Assembly: GCF_004664715.2 (NCBI RefSeq)
Contig: NC_051075.1
Location: 38,153,958-38,217,957 of the forward strand
Reading direction: 5' to 3'
Source of the DNA: Peromyscus leucopus
Taxonomy: Eukaryota > Chordata > Mammalia > Rodentia > Cricetidae
DNA: 64,000 nt
Part shown: piece after piece, positions 11,621 to 21,984 of the stretch
Numbering within the stretch: the first letter of the stretch is position 1
How the letters are laid out: each line of letters opens with the position of its first letter
Program-made: the position numbers and the translations under genes
Notes under the pieces: generated by a model
Database searches by the model: none
What the model saw: only the letters and a program-made list of their open reading frames with translations
Told to the model about the DNA's origin: nothing

Positions 11621-12815
11621 TTTTAATGCAGCAAATGAAAATATAGCTTCAGAAGCCCATTTGAAAAATTTAAATAGACAAGATTTCCTATTTATACTCT
11701 GTATATACACCAAACAAACAAACAAACAAAAAAACTGCATCCAACAAGTATCCACATAACAGACCCACATTCACAGGGCAGAATACATATACAATCCACA
11801 GTGTAAACACAGAAGATGCACATGGCGGCCCATGCATGTACAAGAAAGGCTTCGAGAAAATCCGGAGCAAAGGCCCAATGTTTTTTGTTTCACCGTGTGC
11901 TTCTCAAGTTGATCTGAGACTCACGGCATCACAAACACTCCACAACTCCTGAGTGTGCCAGTCACTCAGATTTGAAACACCTTAGCATTCCTGGAGCACT
12001 CTGTGAATAATTGGCCTTTGAGATTTTCTCCAAGAAGTTAACTGTTACATGGGGTAAGAATGAGGCACTCCAATGTTGATGAGTACAAGACGCATACCAC
12101 CATTACAACAACCTACCAGTCAGAACCAATGCCTGCTAACTATGTAAAGAACACGGAGGGCCGTGACTGGTGACCAAAGTCTTTCCTACTGGAGTTCCAC
12201 TTGTCTTTTTCACGTCATGTTCAGACAGCCAGGTTCAGCTGTCTTTTCATTGCTCTGCCATTCACTGTTCACCCAGGTAGACCCTGCTGGACAGGGGAAG
12301 GACCAGCTTCCTGAAAAGCGAGTGTGTAGCCAGAGTGGGAGCTGGATCCCCCTCACTGCTGCTATTAGCACCTTGGACCTGACCTAATGATTGGCACGTT
12401 ACCCTCCGCATTCCTGCTGCTAGGGCTCCGAGTAACCGCTTATCAGCATGCATCGCTGTGTTTATTCTGCATAAAATGGAAAGGAGTATATTTCATCCTC
12501 TCAAGAGCATCTGGCGGGGCATTTGCAGAGCGCTTACTGTGAAGATGAAAGAAGTTTTTAATCTTCATAGGGAAGCTGTGACCTGGGCTGTGAGGAGGCC
12601 AGACCACACAGTTCTGCATGAACTCATCGTAAGGCTCAACTGACCACAGCTCCAGCACTGAAAACGTACATCGCTGTAAAAAGAGTGCAAAGCTGCGTCC
12701 TCCAACGTGTTAATATTTATGCTTTTGAAGCAAACCACGCTTTCCACTGAGTGACTTCTCCTCTGTAAAGGAAAGTGGGTATCTTGGCAACTCCCAGATA
12801 AGCCTTTATCAGCAA
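11621..12815. other. unique DNA, no supported gene
   Basis: No repeat was recognised apart from a short CAAA run near 11712. Open frames of 60-74 codons occur on both strands at 11688-12747 without recognisable domains. The texture could be untranslated-exon or conserved non-coding sequence, but nothing in the sequence proves it. Confidence 0.35.
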
Positions 12816-12937
12816 ATTACCTATTTGTTAAAATACAAAGCAAGAACATGCCAATCAGTGCAGCCACCATGGAAAACAGTACGGGCCTCTCTCAAAAACA
12901 CAGCAACAGCGACAAAAAGACAAAAACTAAAAGCAGA

Positions 12938-13165
12938 ATGCTGGGGAGATGGTTCAGTGGCTAAGAGGGCTTGTTGCACAATCATGAGGACAGGAGTTCA
13001 AATCCTAGCCTCCCACATAAAAAGCCAAGCATACTACCAACTTGTGCTATTTCAGCTCCAAGGGATCCAATGCCCTCTTCTGGTCTTAGTGAAAACCCTC
13101 ATCTACACATGTGCACACACTCTTGCAAGCATGCACACATTAAAAAAATATATAAATAATCCCCC
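12938..13165 (+). mobile_element. B2/B3-type SINE nested in L1
   Basis: It begins AATGCTGGGGAGATGGTTCA and ends in an A/T-rich tail. The L1 words CAAAAACTAAAAG before it and CAAAAACTAAGAG after it look like a target duplication with one mismatch. Confidence 0.65.
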
Positions 13166-13333
13166 AAACCAAAAACTAAGAGTAGATCTACCGTGTGATC
13201 TACCTGGATATACAGCCAAAGGAACCAAAGCTGCCATGCGATACAGACACCTTCACACTCATGTTGATTATGGTAGTAGTCACAGTTACAAAAATCATCC
13301 TAGATATTCGTCAACATATGATGAGGAAAATGT

Positions 13334-13386
<53 letters not shown>
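13334..13386 (+). repeat. (CA)n microsatellite
   Basis: About 26 CA units inside the L1 relic. Confidence 0.95.
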
Positions 13387-13392
<6 letters not shown>

Positions 13393-13691
13393 GTATTATT
13401 CAGTGGTAAGAAAGAATAAAGTCATGTTGTTTGCAGGAAAGTAGAGATTATCATGTTAAGTGAAAGCAGCCAGACTTGGGAAGACAAATACTGCATGTTC
13501 TCTTTCATGTGCTTGAATGTAGAAGAGAGACTGTTTGGGAAGAGGAAAAGGGCCAGCAGGGGAGAAAGAGGAATAAGAAAGAGTAATGAGGTGGGGGTAA
13601 AGATGACCAAAGTAAGTCATATATAAATATATAACTTCACAACCGAATTTGTTATTTTACAATTAGCACACACCAATCAAATATGAAAAAG

Positions 13692-13870
13692 GGCTAGAGA
13701 GACGGCGCGGTGGCTAAGGGTGCCTGCCACCAAATCTGTTGACCTTAGTTCAATCCCTGAGACCCACATGGTGGGAGGAGAGAACAAACTCCTGTGCGTT
13801 GCCCTCTGAGTGTCACATTTTCACCCCCACACATGCACCACAAAATAAATAAAATGTAAAATATGAAAAA
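13692..13870 (+). mobile_element. B2/B3-type SINE
   Basis: GGGCTAGAGAGACGGCGCGG head, CCCACATGGTGGGAGGAGAG body and an AAATAAATAAAATG tail are typical of the B2-related families. Confidence 0.65.
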
Positions 13871-14062
13871 AAAATCAGAAACAGAGCACACTCGAATGGA
13901 AGTTAGATAATCCCAAGTGTTGATGTTATTGATGATACTAATTATTAGGCAATGATTTACAGAATGCTTATTAATGTTTCAGGCACTGTTTTGCAGACAG
14001 AAAGTACCATAAAGTTTACATCAACCTTCAGTGACTCAATGCAGTGTATAGTTGGCCTTTCT

Positions 14063-14415
14063 TGTTGGACTTTTCTTTTGGGCCACCAGCCCCCCAATAA
14101 TGACATGGAGACTTATTATTAGTTATGAAAGCTTGGCCTTTAGCTTAGGCTTGTTCCCAACTAGCTCTTATATCTTAAATTAACCTATCTATATTAGTCT
14201 ACATTCTGCCTCATGGCTTTTTACCTCTCCTCTATTCTGTATGTCCAACTTCCTCAGTGTCTCGCTGGCATCTCTCATAAGCCTAGATTCATCCCCGAGT
14301 TCCTTGTTCTCCCTGAAAGTCCAGCCTAACCTCTCCTGCCTATCTACTGGTAGTTCAGATTTTTATTAAACCAATCACAGCAATACATCTTCACACAGTG
14401 TACGAATATCCTACA
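14063..14415 (-). mobile_element. ERV2 LTR (family A), minus strand
   Basis: On the minus strand it begins TGTAGGATATTCGTACACTG and ends CAACA. It shares the order of words seen in the family-A solo LTRs: a TTTAATAAAAA motif near the start, GGTTAATTTAAGATATAAGA, then AACAAGCCTAAGC. The plus-strand bases just after 14415 (TTTCCCCCTTTTTGTC) read as a polypurine tract on the minus strand. So this is the 3' LTR of a partial provirus and not a solo LTR. No clear 6-bp duplication was found. Confidence 0.7.
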
Positions 14416-15252
14416 TTTCCCCCTTTTTGTCTAAATAAAAATGAAAGGGTTTAACTCTAACACAGTAAAGCTATATACAATAAGAACAATAATCAGGTAA
14501 GAATTACATTCAGAATGTCCAGTTCATATGTATTTGGCAAATTCAGAGAAAATACTCTATTATCTACCCTATCTTGATGAATCCAAAACTTTAGCCGGGC
14601 GGTGGTGGCGCACGCCTTTAATCCCAGCACTCGGGAGGCAGAGCCAGGTGGATCTCTGTGAGTTCGAGGCCAGCCTGGGCTACCAAGTGAGCTCCAGGAA
14701 AGGCGCAAAGCTACACAGAGAAACCCTGTCTCGAAAAACCAAAACTTTGTACCTAAGCCACTTTCTATCATAATTTGTATTACCAATGCAAAAATATCTT
14801 TTCAGGCCTTAAAACATTTTCTTAAATAAACAACTTAAGCTTTTGTGTCTCTAAACCTGAGACCCAAAAAGGATAATATACCTGAGTAAACAGGAAGTGC
14901 AAAACAATTTGCAAAACTATAGAAATGACAGAGGCATCTTGTGGCCTGAAGAGTCACCCAAGGTTCCTCTGCCACGTTGGGGTATCCATCTTCAGCCTAC
15001 AGGCCTAGAATAGCTGACAGACTTTTCTATGAAGCAGGAATTTGAAGGACTGTTCTACTTTGTCTTGGCAAAGTTTGGCAGTCACCTTCTTTTGTGTCCT
15101 GCTTGTCCAACTTGGACAGCAGCATATTGTCATCAGTCAAGGCAAGCATTGTTTCTTGCCCAGTAGCTAAATTTGCCACAATGAAAGCAAACTCCATATG
15201 GAGGTTCTTAGATGCCCATCATCTTCTCTGAAGTAGATTGGTGCTGCTAGGA
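14416..15252 (-). mobile_element. ERV 3' internal sequence, minus strand
   Basis: Read on the minus strand, this matches the 3' internal part of the provirus at 57.3-58.4 kb in the same order. Shared words include CCAATCTACTTCAGAGAA (14-18 of them conserved in the other copy), TGGAGT near CTTTCATTGTGGCAAA, CTGTAGGCTGAAGATG, TTTTGCACTTCCTGTTT and GGGTCTC. It has no env-like frame. A B1 interrupts it at 14594-14738. It ends at the inverted repeat beginning at 15254. It is a truncated, diverged relative of the young provirus. Confidence 0.75.
14594..14738 (+). mobile_element. B1 SINE, near-intact
   Basis: It starts GCCGGGCGGTGGTGGCGCAC and ends CCTGTCTCGAAAAA. CCAAAACTTT is repeated on both sides (14583-14592 and 14739-14748) as the target duplication. 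The right end carries AGGAAAGGCGCAAAGCTACA, the variant I associate with cricetid B1s. Few changes from consensus suggest a fairly recent insertion. Confidence 0.9.
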
Positions 15253-15253
15253 G

Positions 15254-15317
15254 CAAGATATTTAAAGCAAATCAAATAATCTTATGTATAGGTACAGGAA
15301 GAGGGGTTGGTGTACAT
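15254..15317 (+). repeat. inverted repeat, left arm
   Basis: It begins CAAGATATTTAAAGCAAATC. The arm of 64 bp matches the reverse complement of 15541-15604 with only a handful of differences, and the two arms are separated by 223 bp. Confidence 0.9.
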
Positions 15318-15540
15318 CTTTGTGTTGATGGAGAAGCCCTGAGTACCCAGGCATAGGGAATGGGGTCAGTGTACCTCTTTGTGTAAATGAAGAAGCCTTG
15401 GGTCCTTAGGGCCTTCACTCTCAAGACGGTCCAGAATGAGAGGAAGCTCAGAAGGTGAGGAACAGGTCCGAGGGTAGAGTTGCAGCCCAGCTCATCAAGC
15501 CCAGCAGAACACTTGCTGGAGAAAGGATGAAGCAACACAG
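15318..15540. other. spacer between inverted-repeat arms
   Basis: A 223-bp spacer. It contains GTGTACATCTTTGTGT and GTGTACCTCTTTGTGTA about 57 bp apart (starting near 15311 and 15368), a short degenerate tandem duplication. A minus-strand frame of 100 codons spans 15272-15574, including the arms. It has no recognisable domain. Confidence 0.5.
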
Positions 15541-15604
15541 ACATATACCAACCCCTCTCCTTGTACCTATACACAAGATTATTTGATTTGCTTTAAATAT
15601 CTTG
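15541..15604 (-). repeat. inverted repeat, right arm
   Basis: It ends ATTTGCTTTAAATATCTTG, the complement of the start of the left arm. No flanking target duplication could be read with confidence. Confidence 0.9.
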
Positions 15605-16384
15605 TTTGTTCAACTATAGTCCAACGCTGCTCATTTCATTCAAGTAGAGTTTCAGTGAATATATTAATTGTAGAGGTACCGTTCTCACTGCTCCTGGTTA
15701 ATTGTTTTTCTTTACTGGGAAAGGACAGTCTTCTCTGGTGATAACACACTGAGGAAATCTTCCTGAAGCTGGAGGATCCCTTTCGCTGGAGCACCCTTTG
15801 AATTGCTCCTACGACACATTCCCTTCCTTTACATCCTTGCATTCCCGACAGACTTGGAGCCCATGACAAGGTGACTGTAAGGCGACTTTAGAATCCTTCC
15901 CTCCAAAAATGGATGGCAGTTACAACCCAATTTGTTGATTGCTGTTAGACCTGGGTGGGCTGAGTTCTGCTAATTGTGGGAGGGTGAGGCCACCAGCCAG
16001 GAGACAGTAGTAGACTGGTGGACCCAAGAACAAGGCCCCGGAGTCAGAAACATAAGCAGTGGCTCCTCATGGCCACTGGATTGAAAACAGAGAAATGGCT
16101 GGGAGGAAGGGTGGGCAGAAATGGAGAGCAGAGAAAAAGGTAGCTGTGGGCACAAACCCAAGCAGGGAAGACACAGCATCAGGAGGCCCACAGACATGGA
16201 TGCTTCTGCCCCTTCAGAAAGTCCCCTCTGGAGGGACAGGAAGACTCCATTCTTAGGACTAAGGGTCACAAGGTACTGGAGCTGGGGCACAGAGGCTCTT
16301 CATGTTGCCAGTTACTTTGGGTAGCAGAAGTATGTTCTTTGTGCTGGAGTAAAATGAGGGTGTTTCTGGAACACTGAGTTGAAC
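15605..16384. other. unique DNA, no gene seen
   Basis: Short frames on both strands at 15970-16324 overlap and lack recognisable domains. Confidence 0.4.
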
Positions 16385-16500
16385 TATGAGAGAGAAAGGG
16401 AGAGGAAGAGGGTATAGGGAGAGAGGGAAAGAGGGAGAGAGGTAGGGGTAGAGAGGGAGAGAGGAAGGGGGAGAGAGGGAGAGAGGTAGGGGGAGAGGAC
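16385..16500 (+). repeat. GAGAGG-type purine-rich tract
   Basis: Degenerate repeats of GGGAGAGAGG and related words, almost all purine, over about 115 bp. Minus-strand frames here are Pro/Leu/Ser-rich translations of the tract. Confidence 0.85.
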
Positions 16501-16616
16501 CCAAGTGAATGAACTGCTGTTGAGTCCAGGCAACTTACCTCTGACATGCATATTTTAAAATTTAGGCAGTTTTTAAAAGTCTGATTGTCTGAAATCTTTG
16601 TGTGTGCGGATGTGTG

Positions 16617-16617
<1 letters not shown>

Positions 16618-16650
<33 letters not shown>
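16618..16650 (+). repeat. (GT)n microsatellite
   Basis: About 16 GT units. Confidence 0.95.
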
Positions 16651-16651
<1 letters not shown>

Positions 16652-16769
16652 CAGTTTTATTTGTTTTTATCAATATGTTTTTTATTTCCTTTTTAAAAAT
16701 ATATTACCTATTTATATAATAAATATAATGTAATATGGTTGATCGTATTCTTTCCTGTGATTGTCTCTT

Positions 16770-16784
16770 TTTTTAAAGATGTAT

Positions 16785-16823
<39 letters not shown>

Positions 16824-16987
16824 TTATGTATACAGTGTCCTGTGTGTCTGCCTGCACACCAGAAGAGGGCACCAGATCTCATTACAGATGGTTGTGAGCC
16901 ACCATGTGGTTGCTGGGAATTGAACTCATGACCTCTGGAAGGGCAGCCAGTGCTCTTAACCACTGAGACATCTCTCCAGCTCCCCCC
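16770..16987 (-). mobile_element. B2 SINE, minus strand
   Basis: The minus strand begins GGGGGAGCTGGAGAGATGTC and ends in a TAAA-repeat tail, seen on the plus strand as (ATTT)n at about 16782-16825. GTGATTGTCTCTT occurs on both sides (16757-16769 and 16988-17000), a 13-bp target duplication. Confidence 0.9.
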
Positions 16988-17000
16988 GTGATTGTCTCTT

Positions 17001-18505
17001 ACCTTAACATTGCATTGGAAGAGAGCAGGAATCTGTTTTCTAAGCCACGTGTTTCCGACATTTGCTTTGCTGTGTATCCCCTCACAACGAAGGAAATCTG
17101 AGTGAATTGCGTAAATTAATTCTTTCAGACTCCTGGGTCACATATTTGCCAATTCTTTCTCGATCTCTTTAAGGAGATTCCATGAAGAAGCCCTGTAGGT
17201 GCAGACAGACAAGGATCGCTGTGGACAGACGTGGGAGGGCCGCTCTCGTGGCGTTCTGGAAAAGGTCTGTTTCACAAGTCGGATTCCAGTCTAGAGAAAG
17301 TGATATTCTGAAAGACTCCGGCTCAGCCCATCCACAGCCACAGCACTACTTTACAGGTCCTTCATTACTCTGTTCCACCAGGGAAGTCTCTTCCAGAGGA
17401 TAGTGTGGCTGTGACTCCCGTCCTAAATCTGTCATTAGAGGCCTACAGGAGGTCCATCCACAATCTTCCCTTTGGTTTATCTCTTTAAAAACTCATTTGT
17501 TTCAGTTTCCTGACATCTCACACACATTCTCCCTGCCTTTTTTTTTTTTTTTTTTTTGCTCCCCAAGGTCCCACCCAGTGCCCCGCTACGGGATTCTACA
17601 CTCTCTAGAACTTTCTGGAGCCGGGCTGCCTCCCTAAACTCCGTGTGGTCCGAATTCCGGCAAACAACGAAGGGCATGTACGCACTTGTCAGCCTCCGAA
17701 GGCTATGCCCCGTGCTTTCTCTTGGTGGGAAGCCCAGGGGGCTGGCCCCATTTCAACCTCCAGCTCTTTCTTTTACGACGATGATGATGATCACAGCCGT
17801 CTCCCTGGCGTCCCCGTGGGCACCCTGAGGCAGCCAGCCTGGGTGCTCTCCCGTTCCTATGCTTTTCATTTGAAAAAACATGCAGGGGCACATAGGCTCG
17901 GTCAAGATAATTATAAAAGAAGAAGTTTTGAATTTAATTAAATGCTCTCTAATAATCACACGGTTAGTTCATTTGCATAGTGCATTGCAGCATGCGAGAG
18001 GCGTTCCCCTTGCACTGTGCGGCGCAGGGCTTAGATGGGAGGCCTGCTTCCATGAGCACGTTGGTTAAGGCAGGGCCTTTCTTCAGCTTCCGTTAAAGTG
18101 GGACAGGCACTGAATATTGACTGTCTACTCTTACGGATGCCATCCCATTTTCACGCTTCTCGTCCTTCCTTAATCCAGTGCTCCTCCAAACCCCTTCTAG
18201 GTCTTTTATAGCCTGTTATTTCAGCCAAAATTAGGATTCATGGTCATGTACTTGTTAACTCCCTTAATGAAGAGATGCATTGTTATTGATCTGTACAGAG
18301 CATTCTTCAGTCTGGACTTGCCAACTTTCAGTGTAAGAGCAACGTGCAGGTGGGCTGGCTTCTCTTCTCAGAAATACCCTGTACCTCCAACAGAGCCTCA
18401 CCCCACCATGCACACACGCGTGCAAAGGACTATTGGATGATGTTTTCCTGTTTGGAAAGTAGAAATTGACTATCAAGTCTGGTACCCTCATATTTTCTTG
18501 GTATG
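17001..18505. other. unique DNA, no supported gene
   Basis: Contains a T run at 17539-17557. Overlapping frames at 17182-17403, 17477-17959 and 18240-18491 occur on both strands without recognisable domains. The stretch 17860-18010 has an ATTTGCAT octamer (17970 region) and AT-rich mixed words; conservation cannot be judged here. Confidence 0.4.
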
Positions 18506-18546
18506 AGAGGAAGGGAGGGAGGAAGGGAGGGGGAGGGGGAGGGGGG
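18506..18546 (+). repeat. G-rich purine tract
   Basis: GGAAGGGAGGGAGGAAGGGA continues into GGGGGAGGGGGAGGGGGG. At least four G-runs of three or more are closely spaced, so a G-quadruplex is possible. Confidence 0.85.
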
Positions 18547-19100
18547 CATCCTCAAGGGGATTCCTAGAATGGTTTTCTAATGGAATTAAAGAGTTACTTC
18601 CCTTTCTCTCTAAGCCTTTAATACGTTAAGATGGGTTGCTGCATGTCAAATAGTGGGCTGTGTTGATGGGAGTCTAGACTAGCCATGAGGGACAAAACCT
18701 ATCATTCAAATAAAATTCCTTTGTATTGGGTACAGCATGCATGCAAAAGGCATGTAGTGTGTGCATATCAGTTGCATATGTATGCATACAGGAGATCCAG
18801 GCTCCATTTATAGACAAGGCTTAAGAACAATGAGCAACTCCGTGGTCATGGCATCCCAATTGTCCAGATGTGGTCCTGCAGCGTCATTTCCCCCTAAAGG
18901 ACACTAGAGAAATGGACATTTCTTGGTTTGAGGTCTTGTTCTCCTAGCTAGTGGGGAAAGCTGTTAGGACCTATAAGAGCACATCAGAAACACTCAGGAG
19001 CTGACTTGAAGAGATGCCCATTGACCAGAGAGGGGAAATTCTGAGCATTGGGAAGAAGAATAATTGTAATTATTTCATTCCCATCAATTATGTTGAAATA
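18547..19100. other. unique DNA
   Basis: No gene or repeat was recognised. Confidence 0.4.
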
Positions 19101-19104
19101 ATTT

Positions 19105-19440
19105 CATAGAGGGACAGCTGGTCCTGTATCTGTGATTCGTATCTGTGGATTGAATTAGCTGTAGATTAAAAAAAAAAAAAAAAAGAGGAAACAATTTTCA
19201 CCTGCCTTGTTTTAGTTCTTGTCCTCATTCCCTGACTGATGCAATGGAGCAGCAGTTTAGCCGGCACACTGCATCAGGACTGTAAGTAAGCTCGACATTG
19301 TCTGACGTATTTCAGAGGATGTACATAGCTTTTGTGCAAATGCCTTGCATTGCCTGTGAGGGACCTGAGCATCTGCAGATTTTGGCACCCATGGGGTTTC
19401 CTGGTATCAGTCCTCTGCAGATGCTAATGAATGGCTTTAT
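19105..19440. mobile_element. pogo/Tigger-type DNA transposon relic
   Basis: One end reads CAGCTGGTCCTGTATCTGTG and later ATTCGTATCTGTGGATTGAA. The other end has GGGACCTGAGCATCTGCAGA, TTTTGGCACCCATGGGG and TGGTATCAGTCC. The paired 'TATCCGTGG' and 'GATTTTGGTAT' type ends are those of old non-autonomous Tigger (MER2-like) elements of placental mammals. Both ends are diverged. Confidence 0.55.
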
Positions 19441-19631
19441 GTAAATTTGATTAGAAGATAAGGGACTCAACTGACTTTGGGGCGCAGTGAGTAGGGGAGG
19501 GGGGAACCAGTACATAAATGGAAAGAATAAAATATCTTTTCTACTTTTGATACGTGAAAGTCCTGATAAGTAATGAGACAATTGAGGAAAAGCTTAGTTT
19601 TTAATATTTTTATTGAAAAAAATTTATACGA

Positions 19632-20044
19632 TGTACTGGCTGATTTTGTATGTCCACTTGACACAAGCTAGAGTCATCAGAGAGGAAGGAGCCTCAGTTG
19701 AGGAAATGCCCCCATGAGACCCAGCTGGAAGGCATTTTCTCAATTAGTGATCAATAGGGGAGGGCACAGTTCATGGTAGGTGGTGCCATCCCTGGGCTGG
19801 TGGTCCTGGGTTCTATAAGAAAGTAGGCTGAGCAAGACAAGGGAAGTAAGCCTACTAGCAGCTCCTCTCCATGGTCTCTGCCTCAGCTCCTGCCTCCAGG
19901 TTCCTGCCCCGTTTGAGTTCCTATCCTGACTTCCTTCAGAGATGAAAAGCAATGTGGAAGAGTCAGCCAAAAAACCCCCTTCCTCCCCAACTTGCTTTTG
20001 GGTCATGATGTTTCACGGCAGCAATAGAAACCCTAACCAAGACA
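19632..20044 (+). mobile_element. MaLR-type LTR
   Basis: It starts TGTACTGGCTGATTTTGTAT and ends CAATAGAAACCCTAACCAAG plus ACA. GACACAAGCTAGAGTCATCA and TGCCATCCCTGGGCTGGTGG are common rodent MaLR words. Flanks TACGA and TACAG match at 4 of 5 positions as a possible 5-bp duplication. Confidence 0.65.
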
Positions 20045-20057
20045 TACAGTATATTCT

Positions 20058-20217
20058 TTTTGTTTGTTTGTTTTTCCGAGACAGGGTTTCTCTGTGTAGT
20101 TTTGGTGCCTGTCCTGGAGCTCGCTCTATAGACCAGGCTGGCCTCGAACTCACAGAGATCCACCAGGCTCTGCCTCCCAAGTGCTGGGATTAGGCATGAG
20201 CCACCACCGCCCAGCTG
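20058..20217 (-). mobile_element. B1 SINE, minus strand
   Basis: Reads as a reversed B1 (TTTGTTTGTTTTTCCGAGAC to CACCACCGCCCAGCT). A 17-bp direct repeat, GACATACAGTATATTCT, flanks it at 20041-20057 and 20218-20234. It inserted next to the 3' end of the MaLR. Confidence 0.92.
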
Positions 20218-20234
20218 ACATACAGTATATTCTA

Positions 20235-20600
20235 ATCACAGTTTCTCCTCCACTAATACCTCCCAGATCCTTCCCACCTCCCCACCTACCTAATAACTCC
20301 ATGCCCTTTTTTTTTTTCTCTCTCTCTCTCTTTCCAGAAAATGAACAGGCAACAGCAAAGACAGAATGAAAAGACAAGAAAAAGCAAAACAAGGGGAAAT
20401 GCAAATGGAGTCTCATTAGGTGTACTAACCACACTTAAGTGCAGGCTGCGTGCCCAGCAGCAGATGGCCGACACAAAGCAAACCCAATGATATTTTTGTA
20501 GACTTTTTGTCTTATATTGCCTTGTTTGGGCATTATTCTTTGTCTTAGCTGTCTTTTGCTTGCATATTATCATTTCCAATTTTGTGTTAAAAAAATTTAT
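20235..20600 (-). mobile_element. L1 3' region fragment
   Basis: The pyrimidine-rich block at 20235-20335 and the words that follow (GGAGTCTCATTAGGTGTAC, GTGTGGCC-like GCGTGCCCAGCAG) resemble the antisense of rodent L1 3' sequence. Support is by word resemblance only. Confidence 0.35.
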
Positions 20601-20865
20601 AAGTGTGCTCCAATAGAATAATTAAAAAATAAGAAAGAAGCGAAAGGACTGTCTTCCACCTTCTTACACTCCAGCTCAATGAATACATCTCAGCATAGGA
20701 CATCGGCAGCTGCTGTCGTGAGAAAATAAACAACCAGAGGTTACATGGAATGAGAAGACAAATTACCACCCAGGACCTTACCAAAGACCAAAACGGGCAC
20801 TCACCAGCTCTCCAGATGCAGCTCCTATTTGAGTAAATCTAGAAGGCAGAGAACATGGTGATTTG
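20601..20865. other. unique DNA
   Basis: No gene or repeat family was recognised. Confidence 0.4.
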
Positions 20866-20991
20866 TACCACTGATGGGGGAATGTCTTTCTGTACACTGC
20901 GAATATGTGTAACCCTGATTGGTTCATAAATAAAGCCATTTGGCCTATGGCAAAGCAGCTTAGAGGCAGGCAGGAAATTCAAAGAGAGAGA

Positions 20992-21489
20992 TGTGGTGGT
21001 ATTGTGTTCCCCAAAATATTGTGCACGCTAATAAACTTATCTGGGGTCAGAGAAGAGAACAGTCACAATATTAAACATAGAGGATAGGCAGTGGTAGCAC
21101 ACACCTTTAATCCTAGCATTCCGGAGGCAGAAATCCCTCTGGATCTCTGTGAGTTCAAGGCCACATTGGATACAGCCAAGCATGGTGACTCACGCCTTTA
21201 TTCCCAGGGAGTGATGGCAGAAAGCAGAAAGGTATATAAGGCATGAGGACCAGAAACTAGAAGCTTTTGGCTAGTTAAGCTTTTAGGCTTTTGAGCAACG
21301 CAGTTCAGCTGAGATTCATTCTGGATGAGGACTCAGAGGCATCCAGTCTGAGGAAACAGGATCAGCTGAGGAACTGGCAAGGTGAGGTAGCTGTGGCTTC
21401 TTCTGCTTCTCTGATCTTCCAGCATTCACCCCAATATCTGGCCTCAGGTTTGATTTTATTAATAAGACTCTTTTAAGATTCATGCTACA
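20992..21489 (+). mobile_element. family-B solo LTR carrying B1-like segments
   Basis: It begins TGTGGTGGTATTGTGTTCCC and ends TTAAGATTCATGCTACA, with GAGAGA on both sides (20986-20991 and 21490-21495). Like the provirus LTR at 50298 it starts TGTGGTGGTA, has ATCTGGGGTCAGAG, two B1-like words (CACACACCTTTAATCCTAGC and CTCACGCCTTTATTCCCAGG), a TATATAAGG box near 21233 and TTAATAAGAC near its end. It is an older relative of the provirus LTR. Confidence 0.85.
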
Positions 21490-21631
21490 GAGAGATAAGA
21501 AGAAGGCAGAGAAAGACCCCAGTGAGCTGCCCAAGGAGCAACATGTAATGGGACACAGGTAAAGCCATGGAACATATAGCAATACATAGATTAATAGTTA
21601 TGGATTATTTAAGATATAAGAGTTAGCTAGC

Positions 21632-21820
21632 GGGCTGGAGAGATGGCTCAGAGGTTAAGAGCACTGGCTGTTCTTCCAGAGGTCCTAAGTTCAATTCCCA
21701 GCAACCATATGGTGGCTCACAACCATCTGTAATGAGATCTGGCTCCCTCTTCTGGCCTGAAGGGATACATGCAAGCAGAATACTGTATACTTAATAAATA
21801 AATCTTTAAAAAAAAAAAAA
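21632..21820 (+). mobile_element. B2 SINE
   Basis: GGGCTGGAGAGATGGCTCAG head, the CTGGCTCCCTCTTCTGGCC body and an AATAAATAAATC plus poly-A tail. A 14-bp duplication, AAGAGTTAGCTAGC, lies at 21618-21631 and 21821-21834. It is close to consensus. Confidence 0.93.
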
Positions 21821-21984
21821 AAGAGTTAGCTAGCAAAAGGCTTGAGCCATGGCCATGCGCTTATAATTAATGTAAGACTCTGTGTGTTTACTTGGGGGAC
21901 GCAAGTGGGAGAGATTTGTCCTGACCATCAGCCAGGACACAGGAAATCTTCTGACTACATACCACAGGGTGTGTAATCAGCAGG

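Larger units (their letters stand above)
12816..13640 (+). mobile_element. L1 relic, ORF2 end region
   Basis: It starts near CCAATCAGTGCAGCCACCAT and GGAAAACAGTACGG, then after a nested SINE continues with GTGATCTACCTGGATATACA, GCCAAAGGAACCAAAGCTGC and TACTGCATGTTCTCTTTCAT. These are diverged L1 ORF2 3'-end words. The 188-codon frame at 12825-13391 is a composite of L1, SINE and CA repeat and is not a gene. Confidence 0.6.
20872..21959 (+). mobile_element. family-A solo LTR with two nested insertions
   Basis: TACCAC at 20866-20871 and 21960-21965 flanks TGATGGGGGAATGTC...CTGACTACA. The flanking halves match the solo LTR at 32761-33132 (ATAAATAAAGCC, CTATGGCAAAGCAGCTTAG, GGTAAAGCCATGGAACA, AAGATATAAGAGTTAGCTAG). 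Two elements have inserted: a second solo LTR (20992-21489) and a B2 (21632-21820). With these removed the LTR is about 380 bp. Confidence 0.85.

Noticed and set aside
12825..13391. 188-codon plus-strand frame as a gene
   Set aside because: It runs through L1, a nested SINE and a CA microsatellite; the Thr-His tail is the repeat translated.
16266..16673. 135-codon minus-strand His/Thr and Pro/Leu frame
   Set aside because: Spans a GT microsatellite and a purine tract.
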